A DNA stretch of 64,000 bases from Mercurialis annua (Eukaryota; Streptophyta; Magnoliopsida; Malpighiales; Euphorbiaceae): positions 30,361,879-30,425,878 of the forward strand of contig NC_065571.1 in NCBI RefSeq assembly GCF_937616625.2. Direction: 5' to 3'. Each line of letters opens with the position of its first letter. Position 1 is the stretch's first letter. The position numbers and the translations under genes are program-made. A model generated the notes under the pieces. That model was not told the DNA's origin and did no database searches. It worked only from the letters and a program-made list of their open reading frames with translations. Positions 48,975 through 62,431 of this stretch are shown one piece after another.

Positions 48975-51258
48975 GAAACAAATCCAAATGTTTCACCTTT
49001 TTAGCGATTTAAGCCAAACGTTTACAAACGTTACGAAACTAATCCAAATGTTTCACCTTTTTAGCGATTTAAGTCAAACATTTAAAACGTTACAAAACGA
49101 ATCCAAACGTTTAAAACATTACGAAACAAATCCAAACGTTTCACCTTCTTAGCGAGTTAAGCCGAACATTTACAAACGTTAGGAAACAAATCCAAACTTT
49201 TCACCTTTTTTTTATCAATTTAGGCCAAATGTTTAAAACATTACGAAACAAATCCAAACGTTTCAACTTTTTTATCAATTTAGGGCAAACGCTTAAAATG
49301 TTACGAAACAAATCCAAACGTTTCAACTTTTTAGCGATTTAAGCCAAACGTTTACAAATGTTACGAAACAAATCCAAACGTTTCACCTTTTTATTGATCT
49401 AAGCCAAACGTTTAAAACGTTACAAAACCAATTCAAACGTGTAAGACGTTACAAAACAAATAGTAAATGCTTCCCCCTTTTAGAGATTTAAGTCAAACGT
49501 TTAAAACGTTTCGAAACAAATCAAAATCGTTTCACCTTTTCAGCGATATAAGCGAAACGTTTAAAACGTTACGAAACTAATCCAAACGTTTATAACGTTA
49601 TGAAACAAATCCAAATATTTAAAAAAATGTACGAAACAAATTCAAACGTTTCAACTTTTTAGCGATTTAAGCCATATCTTAAAGCGTTAAAAAACCAATC
49701 CAAACGTTTAAAACATTACAAATATAATCCAAACGTTTCCCCTTTTTAGAAATTTAAGTCAAACGTTAACAAACGCTACGAAACAAATCCAAATGTTTCA
49801 CGTTTTTAGGGATTTAAGCTAAACGTTTAAGATATTACGAAACAAATCCAAATGTTTCCCCTTTTTAGCGATTTAAACCAAATGTTTACAAACGTTATGA
49901 AACAAATCTAAAAATTTCCCCTTTTTATCAATTTAAGCCAAACGTTTAAAATGTTATGAAACCAATCCAAACGTTTAAAATGTTACGAAACAAGTCCAAA
50001 CGTTTCATATTTTTTAGCGATTTAAGCCAAACATTTATGAACATTATAAAACAAATCCACACGTTTCACTCGTTTAGCAATTTAAGCCAAACATTTAAAA
50101 TGTTACGAAACCAATCCAAACGTTTAAAACGTTACGAAACAAATCCAAATTTTTCACCTTTTTAGCGATTTAAGCCAAAAGTTTACAAATGATACAAAAC
50201 AAATCCAAACATTTCACCTTTTCAGCAATTTAAGCAAAACGTTTACAAACGTTATGAAACAAATCATAACATTTCCCCTTTTTAGCAATTTAAGCCAAAC
50301 GTTTAAAACGTTACGAAACAAATCCAAATGTTTCACCTTTTTAGCGATTTAAGACAAACGTTTAAAACGTTACGAAACCAATCCAAACGTTAAAAACGTT
50401 ACGAAAAAATCCTAATGTTTCACCTTTTTAGTGATTAAAGCCAATCGCTTAAGACGTTACGAAACAAATCCTAACGTTTCACCTTTTTAGCAATTTAAGC
50501 CAAAAGTTTAAAATGTTTCACCTTTTTCGCGATTTAAGGCAAACGTTTAAAATGTTATGAAAAAAATCCAAACGTTTAAAACGAAACAAATCCTAACGTT
50601 TCACCTTTTTAGCGATTTAAGCCAAACGTTTTAAACGTAACGAAACAAATCCTACCGTTTCACCATTTTAACAATTTAAGCCAAACGTTTAAAAAGTTAC
50701 GAAACAAATCCAAACGTTTAAAACGTTACTAAACAAATCCTAACGTTTCACCTTTTAACGATTGAAGTCAAACGTTTACAAACGTTACGAAACAAATCCA
50801 AACGTTTCACCTTTTTAGTCATTTAAGCCAAACGTTTACAAACGTCACTAAACAAATCCAAATTTTTCACCTTTTTAGTGATTTAAGCCAAACATTTAAA
50901 ACATTAAGAAACCAATCCAAACATTTCACCCTTTTAGCTATTTAACCCAAACGTTTAATAATGCTAGGAAACAAATCTAAATGTTTCAACTTTTGATCAA
51001 TTTAAGGCAATCGTTTAAAACGTTACGAAACCAAACCAAACGTTTCAACTTTTTAGCGATTTAAGCAAAACCATTTACAAATGTTACGAAACAAATTCAA
51101 ACGTTTCACCTTTTTAGCGATTTAAGCCAGACGTTGAAAATGTTATGAAACCAATCCAAACGTTTTAGACGTTACAAAACAAATCCTAACATTTCACCAT
51201 TTTACTGATTTAAGCCAAACGTTTAAAATGTATCGAAAAAAATCCAAACGTTTAAAAC
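48975..51258 (+). repeat. Satellite array, uniform + orientation
   Basis: About 2.3 kb of head-to-tail B-A and B-A-A units between two LTR insertions. No orientation switch seen. The open frame at 49956-50165 is a satellite translation. Confidence 0.95.
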
Positions 51259-51675
51259 TGTCACGACCCATTTTCATGGATCGCGACCGGCGCTAGGGTA
51301 TGGGTATGGTTGTACCGAAACCCGTAGCAAGCCTTGCGGATAACATACTTTAATCATTTAACACATTGTTCCTGCATAAAACCACATGCTTGGGGGCAAC
51401 GAGACTCCAACCTAGTATAGTATATAAATAATAAATGCTCGGTCAACTCCGAGTCACTAACATGGCATTAATATTTAATATCCAAACTTAATATAATAAT
51501 ACCAATCAACAAATAATCCAATTGAGTTAATCTGACAACAAGTACTAAACAAGTACGACTTCTAATTACTACTGCGGTCTAAGAGTAAAATCACTTCAAT
51601 AACTTTAATAAAATAAAGTAAGACCTCCGAGGAAATAAAGAATCGGAGACCAGCTGACTCGCTCAAATCATAACC

Positions 51676-53482
51676 CTGGAAAAATTAGGAAAGCAACGGG
51701 GTCAGATATACTGAGATGAGTTCATACAACTATTTACATTTATTAAGTGAAAACCTTTAAAAACCTTAAAACATTTGTAAAGCAATTTATCATTATGGAT
51801 AAGCATTGAAACCCAAAACCACAAATAAACTAAATCCAGTTGTCGTGTCGGTGAGACGTATCTCCATAACTGATCCCCAACAGTCACTCAAATAAACACG
51901 TGAGTCCCATGAGACGTATCTTCCACCGGTGCCCTCACTAAGGCGAGACGTATCTCTAACCTACCTCAGATACCATATGATCATATACCGGTGCGCATGC
52001 AGTCTCGATGATGCCCATCGAGTAGCCCGTTCCAATTCAGATCCATAATGTCAAAATAGTTCGAAAGCTGTATATACAATATATATATATATATGCAAAA
52101 ATACAATTTACTTAATAAAGCGGTAAATAGCGATATAAACTCACTGCTTGCTAATCCACGTGAAAACTCTTGCCAAGCAGCCTAAACTCGATTCTCCTTA
52201 AAAACACGAACAGACGACGAGTCTAAACAAATACAAATAATTATTAAAAAGGGACCCTAACTCTATTGAGTACTAGACACCACATAGGACTAGAACAAAA
52301 CAACAAGTCTAGGTTAAGCCAATTAGAGTAAACACAATACTCAAACAATTAACAAAGTCAACACAAGACAAGCCTATTGAGTTCCCGCTTTAAAATCCAT
52401 TTCAGAAAATATTATTTAAATATTTATTAAATAATAACCCAAGTTATAGAATACAAACAATATAAGTTTCCATATCAAACACAATCCGAATAAATCAGAA
52501 AACAGCTTAAAATAAACCAAGTTAAAATCCATATCAGTGAGTCAGCCGAGTTATCACAAACTACCAAGCTTCTTCCCACTTGTTGGGCGACCAAAGTCTA
52601 ACCCAACCCAAAAGTTAAACCAAGTTAAAACCAAGTTTAAATCCTGAATAATCGAATGAAAAGTATAGTCTTTTAAAAGCAAGTACACAATCCATCGTTT
52701 AGCAAACAATTGGCAAATCACTCCATACTAACACAAGTATGTTAAACTTCTTTTATATGAATCAAAAAGGACTATATCATCCATTTGAACGTTAAACTCA
52801 TATTTGAAACGATAATCAAATAATGGCATAACTTGTCTACTAAGGCATAATCAACATGAATGAGTCTAACGCAAACAATAAAATGCCATCATATCAAGAA
52901 GAGATACAAAACAGCCCCAATACGATTATGGACAGCAACTATATCGTTGAAATGTACTCAGCACATAAACAAGGTGAAATCATGCATTTGCAAGCCAACC
53001 AATCATCCTATGATTTACTAAGCATGCCAAAAGATGTAACATTGATTCAAACACATAAGATCAGCCTTTAATAAGAATTTCCAGCCCTCTTTTACATTGC
53101 TAAAACAGCGAATTAACCAAGCCATAATCATACGAACAACCTAGCACCTTAACCCAACAATCAACATTTAAATCTAAATGTTATAGCATGATAATTCAAT
53201 CGTAAACACCCTATTACAGATTAGGCTAAGCGTTTCAGAGACTAAATCAGCCACAACATAGGTACAACACAATAGAACACAATCTATCGAATTAGCACGC
53301 GAATCTCTACGCAAAAACTTAAAGGATTGCAACACATAACGTAATGAATCGAGATCGGTGTAAGAATCGAAAGGAAACAGTAAATCAATATCCACAATAC
53401 GCTGGAAAAAGGTTCGAATAAGTTAACAATCGATATACGCGATAAGGAATTGATTAATCGAAGGAGTATTCGAATCGCTTAC
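51676..53482 (-). other. Predicted intron inside the divergent solo LTR
   Basis: Donor GTAAGC (53482-53477), then CTGAC, a pyrimidine-rich tract and TTTTTCCAG ending at 51676. Length would be 1807 bp. These signals survive although most of the sequence between them differs from the other LTRs. Confidence 0.45.
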
Positions 53483-53588
53483 CGAATGATTAAACCAAAG
53501 GGAATGAAGGAAAATAGAGTATCTCAAGTGCTAGGGCGGCTCTAGGGTTTTAGAAAAGTGAAAAATTAGGTTAGCTCGAGTTAAGGGT

Positions 53589-53598
53589 CTATTTATAG
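53589..53598 (-). promoter_or_regulatory. TATA box CTATAAATAG in the divergent solo LTR
   Basis: CTATAAATAG on the - strand is a near-ideal plant TATA box, 107 bp before the donor-like GTAAGC. It anchors the promoter position inferred for the other LTRs. Confidence 0.6.
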
Positions 53599-53622
53599 GT
53601 TAAAATATCAAATCTGACAGAG

Positions 53623-53836
53623 GGGCACGATGGGAGGCGCGATGGACCCATCGTGCCTTCGGTCGCGCCTTCCTCAGCAAAATGGAAAAAATGCCTAGGG
53701 CACGATGCGAGGCGTGATGGACTCATCGTGCCTTCCGTCGTGCCTTCCTCAACAGCATGGAAATAAGCCTAGGGCACGATGGGAGGCGTGAAGGACCCAT
53801 CGTGCCTTCTGTGGTGCCTCCCTGCACAAACCTATA
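53623..53836. repeat. Three 74-75 bp tandem repeats with palindromes
   Basis: Units start at 53623, 53698 and 53772, the third shortened. Each has GGCACGATG followed about 20 bp later by CATCGTGCC, plus a GGCGCGA/TCGCGCC-type inner pair that decays across units. The repeats lie upstream of the TATA box, the slot held by GGGAA-type palindromes in the other LTRs. Confidence 0.9.
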
Positions 53837-53986
53837 AAAATGCAAAAACTTGAACAAGGCCCAACGGCAACGACGAACCAAACCCAAAATACAACATGGA
53901 ATACACGGAGCCCAACGAACACAAAAAACGATCAACACGGTGACGGAACAACGCCGAAACCAAACGGAAAAACACGGGATACCACA

Positions 53987-56900
53987 AAAACGTTACGAAA
54001 TAAATCCAAACATTTAAAAAAAGTTATGAAACAAATCTAAATGTTTCACCTTTTTAGCGATTTAAGCCAAACGTTTAAAACGTTACGAAACCAATCCAAA
54101 AATTTAAAACGTTACGAAACAAACCGTAAACCTTTTTAGCGATTTAAGCCAAACGTTTAAAACGTTACGAAGCCAATCTAAACGTTTAAAACGTTAAGAA
54201 ACAAATCCTAACGTTTCACCTTTTTAGTGATTTAAGAAAAACGTTCGAAACGTTACAAAACAAATCCAAACGATTAAAACATTACAAAACAAATCCTAAT
54301 GGTTCACCTTTTTAGCGATTTAAGCCAAACATTTAAAACGTTACGAAACAAATCCTAACTTTTCACTTTTTTAGCGATTTAAGCCAAACTTTTAAAACGA
54401 TACGAAATAGATCCTAACATTTCACCTTTACAGCAATTTCAGCCAAACGTTTAAAACGTTGCGACAAAACTCCACACATTAAAAACGTTACAAAACAAAT
54501 CCCTAACATTTCACTGTTTTGCGATTTAAGCCAAAATTTTAAAATGTTTCAAAACAAATCCAAACATTTTACCTTCTTATTGATAGCCAAATATTTCACA
54601 TTTTTAGTGGTTTAAGGCAAACATTTAAAATATTATGAAACACATCCAAACGTTTAATACGTAACAAATCCTAACGTTTCACCTTTTTAGTGATTTAAGC
54701 CAAACATGTTACACGTAACGAAACAAATCCCACTGTTCCACCATCTTAGCGATTTAAGCCAAACGTTTAAAAACTTATGAAAGAAATCCAAACGTTTGCA
54801 ATGTAATGAAACAAATACTAACGTTTCACCTTTTATCGATTGAAGCCAAATGTTTACAAACGTTACGAAACATATCCAAATGTGTCACCTTTTTAGCGAT
54901 TTAAGCCAAACGTTTACAAACGTTACGAAACAAATCCAAAACGTTTCACCTTTTTAGTGATTTAAGCCAAACATTTAAAATGTTATGAAACCAATCGAAA
55001 CGTTTCACTTTTTAACGATGTAATCCAAAACGTTTACAAATGCTAGCCAAATGTTTCACCTTTTTATCAATTTAAGCCAAACGTTTAATACGTTACGAAA
55101 CCAAATTAAACGTCTCATCATTTTAGCGATTTAAGGGAAAAGTTTACAAATGCTACGAAACAAATCCAAACGTTTCACCTTTTTAGCTATTTAAGCTAAA
55201 CGTTTAAAACGTTACGAAAACAATCCAAACATTTTAAACGTTACGAAACAAATCCAAACATTTCACCATTTTAGCGATTTAAGCCGAACGTTTAAAACTT
55301 ATTGAAAAAATCCAAACGTTTGAAACGTTACAATACAAATCCAAACATTTGAAAAAAGGTTACAAAACAACTTCAAACGTTTCACCTTTTTAGAAATTTA
55401 AGCCAGACGTTTAAAACGTTATGAAACCAATCCAAACGTTAAAAATGTTACAAAATAAATCCTGGATTTCTTTCCTAATGTTTGTAAACCTTTGGCTTAT
55501 ATCGCTAAAAAGGTGAAATGTTTGACCCTTTTATCAATTTAAGCCAAACGTTTAAAACGTTACGAAACCAATCCAAACGTTTAAAACGTTACGAAATAAA
55601 TCCAAACGTTTTACCTTTTTAGCAATTTATGCCAACGTTTACAAAGGTTAGGAAACAAATCCAAACGTTTTACCCTTTTAGGGATTTAAGCCAAGACGTT
55701 TAAAGCGTTACAAAACCAATCCAAACATTTAAAACGTTATGAAACAAATCCAAGCGTATCATCTTTTTAGCCATTTAATCCAAAAGTTAACAAACTTTAT
55801 GTAGTAAATCCAAACGTTTCACCATTTTAGCAATATAAGCCAGACATTTAAAACGTTACTTAACCAATCCAAACGTATAAAACGTACTGAAACAAATTTA
55901 AACGTTTTACCTTTTTTGGGATTTAAGCCAAACGTTTAAAACTTTACGAAACAAATCCTAACGTTTTGCCTTTTTAGCGATTTATGATAAACGTTTACAA
56001 ACGTTATGAAACAAATCCAAACGTTTCACCTTTTTAGCGATTTAAGCCAAACGTTTAAAATATTACAAAACCAATCCAAATGTTTAAAACATTACGAAAA
56101 AAATCATAACGTTTCACCTTTTAGCGATTTAAGCCAAACGTTTAAAATGTTACGAAATAAATCCTAACGTTTCATCTATTTAGCGATTTAAGTCAAACGT
56201 TTAAAATGTTATGAAACAAATCCAAATGTTTCACCTTTTTAGCGATTTAAGCCAAACATTTAAAACGTTATGAAACAAATCCAAACGTTTGAAATGTTAC
56301 GAAAAAAATCCAAAAGTTTGTCCTTTTTAGCGATTTAAGTTAAAAATTACAAACATTACGAAACAAATCCAAATGTTTCACCTTTTGAGCGATTTTAGCG
56401 AAACGTTTACAAATGCCACGAAAGAAATCCAAATGTTTCACCTTTTTAGCGATTTATGCCAAAATGTTGTAAAACGTTACGAAACCAATCCAAACGTTTA
56501 CATGTTACGAAAGGAATCCTAAGGTTTCACCTTTTTATCCATTAAAGCCAAACGTTTAAAATGTTACGAAACAAATCCTAACGTTTCCCCTTTTTAATGA
56601 TTTAAGCCGAACGTTTAAAACGTAACGAAACCAATCCTAACGTTTTGCCTTTGTAAAGATTTAAGCCAAACATTTAAATTGTTACAAAACAAATCCTAAC
56701 CTTTCCCCTTTTTAGCAATTTTAGCCAAACTGTTCAAATATTTCAAAACAAATGATAACGTTTCACCTTTTTAGCGATTTAAGCCAAACATTTAAAAAGT
56801 TACAAAACAGACGTTTCACCTTTTTAGTGATTTAAGCCAAACGTTTGAATCATTACGAAACCAATCCAAACGTTTAAAACGTTACGAAATAAATCCAAAC

Positions 56901-59816
56901 AATTTGCCTTTTTAGCGATTGAAGCCAAACGATTGCAAACATTACGAAATAAATCCAAACGTTCCACCTTATTAGTCACTTAAGCCAAACATTTAAAACG
57001 CTTCTTAACCAATCCAAACGTTTAAAACGTTATGAAACACATACAAATGTGTCACCTTTTAAGCGATTTATGCCAGATGTTTAAAACGTTACAAACAAAT
57101 CCAAAAATTTCACCTTTTTGGCAATTTAAGCTAAACGCTTAACAACTATACGAAACAAATCCAAACGTTTCACCTTTATAGCAATGCAAGCCAGAAGTTT
57201 AAAAAGTTACGAAACAAATCCAAACGTTTAAACCGTTACGAAAAAAAATCCTAACATTTCACCTTTTTAGCGATTTAAGCCAAACGTTGAAAACGTTATG
57301 AAACAAATTCTAACGTTTCAATTTTAGCGATTTAAGCCAAACGTTTATAACGTTACGAAACAAATCCTAACGTTTCATCTTTTAATCAATTTAAGTAAAA
57401 CGTTTAAAACGTTACGAAACAAATCCTAATGATTCACTGTTTTAGCGATATTAGCCAAACGTTTAAAACATTTCGGAACAAATCCAAACGTTAAACCTTT
57501 TTGGCAATTTAAGCCAATCATTTAAATCGTTACAAAACAAATCCTAACATTTCACCTTTTTTGCGATTTAAGCCAAACGTTTAAAACTTTATAAAACAAA
57601 TCCTAACGTTTCCCCTTTTTAGTGATTTAAGCCAAACGTTTGAAAAGTTACGAAACCAATCCTAACGTTTATATGTTACGAAAATCCAAACGTTTCTCCT
57701 TTTTTGAGATTTAAGCAAAACGTGTACAAACGTCACAAAACAAATCCAAACGTTTCGCCTTTTTAGCGATTTAACCAAACGTTTAAAACGTCACGAAACC
57801 AATCCAAACGTTTGAAACGTTACGAAACAAATCCAAACATTTCAACTTTTTAGCGATTTAAGCCAAACTATTACAAACATTACGAAACAAATCCAAACAT
57901 TTCGCTTTATTAGCAATTTAAGCCAAACATTTATAACGTTACTTAACCAATCCAAACGTTTAAAACGTCACAATACAATTCCAAATGTGTCACCTTTTCA
58001 GCGATTGAAGCCAAACAATTACAAACATTACGAAACAAATCCAAACGTTTCACCTTATTAGTCATTTAGGCCAAACATTTAAAACGTTACATAACCAATC
58101 CAAAAGTTTAAAACGTTATGAAACACATACAAATGTGTCACCTTTTTAGCAATTTAAGCTAAACGTTTACAGACGTTACGAAACAAATCCAAACGTTTCA
58201 CCTTTATAACAATTTAAGCAAAACGTTTAAAAAGATACAAAACCAATCCAGACGTTAAAATGTTACGGAAAAAATCCTAATGTTTCACATTTTTAGCGAT
58301 TTAAGCCAAACGTTGACAACGTTGCGAAAAAAATCCTAACGTTTCACTTATTTAGCGATTTAAGCCAAACGTTTAAAACTTTACGAAAAAAATCCTAGAG
58401 TTTCACCTTTTAATCGATTTAAGACAAACGTTTAAAACGTTACGAAACAAATTCTAACGTTTCATTCTTTTAGCGATTTAAGCTAAACGTTTAAAACATT
58501 TCGGAACAAATCCAAACGTTTAACCTTTTTAGCAATTTAAGCCAATCGTTTAAATCGTTACATAACAAATCCTAACATTTCACCTTTTAGCGATTTAAGG
58601 CAAACGTTTAAAACTTTACGAAAAAAATTCTAACGTTTTACCTTTTTAGCGATTTAAGCCAAGCGTTTAAAACGTTACGAAAACAATCCAAACGTTTAAA
58701 AAGTTACGAAAACAAATCCTAACGTTTCACCTTTTTAGAGATTTAAGCCAAAGGTTTACAAACATTAGGAAACAAATCTAAACGTTTCACCCTTTTATCA
58801 ATTTAACCTTAACGTTTAAACCGTTACGAAATAAATCCAAACGTTTAAAACGTTACGAAATAAATCCAAAAGTGTCATGTTTTTAGCGATTTATGCCAAC
58901 ATTTACAAAGGGTAAGCAAAATATCCAAACGTTTTACCCTTTTAGCGATTTAAGCCTTAATACATTACGAATCCAATCCAAACATTTAAATGTTACGAAA
59001 CAAATCCAAATGTTTCGCCTTTTTAGCCATTTAATCCAAAATTTAACAAACGTTACGAAACAAATCCAAATGTTTCACCTTTTTATCAATTTAAGCCAAA
59101 CATTTAAAATGTTATTTAACCAATCCAAATATTTACAACGTTATGAAACAAATTCAAACGTTTAACCTTTTTTGCAATTTAAGCCAAACGTTTAAAAGTT
59201 TATGAAATAAATCCAAACGTTTCACCTTTTTAGCGATTTATGATAAACGTTTTCAAACGTTACGAAACAAATCCAAAAGTTTCACCTTTTTAGCGATTTA
59301 AGCCAAACAATTAAAATGTTACGAAACCAATCCAAATGTTTAAAACGCTACGAAAAAATCCTAATGTTTCACCTTTTTAGCGATTTAAGCCAAACATTTA
59401 AATCTTACGAAACAAATCCTAACGTTTCAGCTTTTTAACGATTTAAGTCAAACGTTTAAAATGTTACGAAACAAATCCAAACGTTTCACCTTTTTAGCTA
59501 TTTAAGCCAAACGTTTATAACGTTACGAAACCAATCGAAACGTTTAAACATTACGAAAAAATCCAAACGTTTGTCCTTTTTAGCGATTTAAGTCAAAAGT
59601 TTACAAACATTAGGAAACAAATCCAAATATTTCACCTTTTGAGCTATTTTAGCGAAATCTTTACAAATGTCACGAAACAAATCCAAACGTATCATTTTTT
59701 TAGTGATTTATGCCACAATGTTGAAAACGTTACGAAACCAATCCAAACGTTTAAAACGTAACGAAACAAATCCTAAGGTTTCACCTTTTTAGCCATTTAA
59801 ACCGAACGTTTAAAAC
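53987..59816 (+). repeat. Satellite array, + orientation with one inverted unit
   Basis: About 5.8 kb of satellite. One inverted stretch lies at about 55465-55525. Higher-order copies: 55.6-56.5 kb matches 58.9-59.8 kb at about 3.26 kb offset, and 56.92-57.06 kb matches 58.0-58.15 kb at about 1.09 kb. It ends with AAAAC (59812-59816) at the next LTR. The open frame at 58893-59165 is a satellite translation. Confidence 0.95.
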
Positions 59817-60230
59817 TGTCACGACCCATTTTCATGAATCGCGACCGGCGCTAGGGTATGGGTAATGTAGTACCGAAACCCGTAGCTAGCCTTTCTTATA
59901 AAGCATAAACACATAAACCTGCAGAAAACCAATGCTCGGGGGCAACCGAGACTTCAACCTAATCTAGCAGATATAATAATCAACAATTAATATAACATGC
60001 TTATTCAATTCTGATTCTAAAATAGATTTATCATAACCCGATAAAAATAATAAAACATGCCAAAGCAATATAACCAGTCGAACCAATCCGACAAAATAAA
60101 TAATAATAACAAGGACGTCTAGTTACTACTGCGGTCTAAGAATAAAACAGTTTTACAATTTTATTAAAATAGAAGGAACCTCCGAGGAAAAGTAAATGCG
60201 GAGATCACTAGACTCTCTCAGATAATAACC

Positions 60231-62235
60231 CTGGGGAAAATTGGGAAAACAACGGGGTCAGATATACTGAGATGAGTTCATACCACTATCTACATTTATT
60301 AAGTGGAAAACCTTTAAAAACGTTTAAAACATATAATAACGATATTACGGATAATAGTTGGAACCCTAATCCACAATTCTAAATAATAATCATAATCCAA
60401 TAGGTCTGGTCCCGAGAGCTGAGCTACACCGAGTTACCACTGACCACACTTATACCAGAGTCCCGAGAGCTGAGCTACACCGAGTTACTCTACCTGGTCC
60501 CGAGAGCTATGCTCACACCGAGTTACCACATTTCCATAAATACCTTACCCAGATCAATACCGGTGCGCACGCAGTCCTAATGATGCCCATTAGGTAGCAC
60601 GTTCCAACTAAGAACCATAATATAAAAACAGTTCGAAATATACGTACAGTATATATATTTAATATTAAAATAACAATTTACTTAATAAAGCGGTAAATAG
60701 TAAATATAAACTCACTGCTTGCTAATCCGCGTGAAATACCGGCAAGCAACTAACTCTGGTTCGCCTCTGAAGCACGAACAGTAGACGAGTCTAGACAAAT
60801 AAAATAATTATTAAAATCAGACCCTAACTCTAAAGAGTACTAGACACCACATAAGACTAGCACAATTAACACGTAGTAAATAACAATCCAACGTAACACA
60901 AATATAACCAAAAGGTAATAAAGCCCAATTAATATAAGTCTATTGAGTTCCCGCTTAAATCCAATTTATAAATATAATTTAATAACTTTAAATAACAAAT
61001 AATTTCCAAATAGTGGGTTAGCCGAGTTACCAATAACTACCAAGCTAACCTCACTTGTCGGATGACCCAAGTCTAATCCGACTCAAAACGTTTATCAAAT
61101 ATAAACCCGAGTTTATCTTTATAAAACAATTTAACAAAATAATAATCCATTTTAAAAACGGAACTCAATAACTTCAATTTCAAGTAACCCAAGTTACAAC
61201 CCCAAAAACTTAATCATATAAGTCAAATAAAAGTTTAGGGACTAAATTGCACTTTAGCCAATAAGGGACTAAACTGTACTTTTGCCAATTAGGGACTAAA
61301 TTGTAATTTAGCCAATTTGATACCCAAAAATCAAATTAATTACTTTTATTTTATAATTAAAACCAACAATAAAGTTATTAACCAAAAATCCACTTAATTA
61401 AGTTATAAAATAAGTTTAGGGGCTAAATTGTAATTTAGCCAACTTTTGACAAAACGACATTTGAAAACAATTATAATTACCCGAGTAATTATATTAACTT
61501 AATTTATAAATATCTATCATTTCCACTATTTAATTTATATACAAAATAAAACCCAAGTTATTAGTTAAAGTTAAACTTAAAGGATTGATTTTATTTAAGC
61601 AAAATAACTTGGTGGCTAAAGTGGCTATTAAGCCATCATCTTCTTTGTTCAAAAAGAAAGCAGCCCGCCTATGCCAAACAACCAAAATCACCATTTCTGA
61701 TTCTGAAACTAAGCTCACATCTCAATCTTCATCACCCAAGCAACTTAATTTATCAAAGAACAACACACTAATCACCTAATTCAAACCCATAAACATTCAA
61801 CACTAAGAATCATAATACGGCAGTGAAGGGATCAAGCAATGATAACCAAGAGCAACCAAAACACTACGGATCCGAGAATCAAAGATGAAACAACTCAATT
61901 AAAAGCTTGATCTAATAACTACTAATCATGCCAAGGGATCCATAATCAAAAGACAAGCAAAACCAAATCCAAAATTCACACAAGGACTCGGCAGAAACAA
62001 AAAAAAACAAGAACAGATAATAGGCAAACAGAAAACGGAAATCGTACGGCGAATGAAACGAGATCAACGGCGTACCGTTCAGCGAAACTGAGGTAGGGAA
62101 ACGTAGGTACGTGAGTCTAGATCGTCTGGAATCGAACGGAATCAATTTCGATCTAGAAACGAAAGAGAACGAACCAAATTACGCAATATCGTTCAAAGGT
62201 AAAAAATCTGGAAATCAAGAATTAAGAACACTTAC
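60231..62235 (-). other. Predicted intron in the 3' LTR
   Basis: GTAAGT donor from 62235 and CCCCAG ending at 60231, with CTGAC upstream. Length would be 2005 bp. Inferred from motifs conserved in the related LTRs. Confidence 0.43.
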
Positions 62236-62346
62236 TGAACAGCAACTTTGGAGGATGATTACGGATTCGATACTCAGCGAAATGACAAGCGGAAAACGGC
62301 TAGGGTTTGTTTGCAGCGTGATGAAGGTTTTTGTGAAGAAATCGAC

Positions 62347-62354
62347 TTTAAATA
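62347..62354 (-). promoter_or_regulatory. TATA-like box TATTTAAA in the 3' LTR
   Basis: TATTTAAA on the - strand, 112 bp before GTAAGT and next to the palindrome cassette. Same arrangement as at 39766 and 47407. Confidence 0.5.
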
Positions 62355-62431
62355 ACGAAGGGAAGTGGGCCGAAAACGAGGTCGAAAAGGGCTGGGCGAA
62401 GGGGTGAGGGCTGCAAATCATTCCCGAACGG

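Larger units (their letters stand above)
51259..53986 (-). mobile_element. Solo LTR, 2728 bp, divergent subfamily, target duplication AAAAC
   Basis: On the - strand it starts TGTGGTATCCCG and ends GGGTCGTGACA. AAAAC flanks it at 51254-51258 and 53987-53991, continuous with satellite. It shares the terminal block (GACCGGCGCTAGGG), the CCCCGTTG...CCAG acceptor region and the AATAAAGCGG tract with the others, but most of the interior is different. The triple repeat is replaced by three GAGACGTATCT copies (about 51852-51957). Open frames at 51702-51887, 52856-53071 and 53723-53938 show no domain. Confidence 0.92.
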
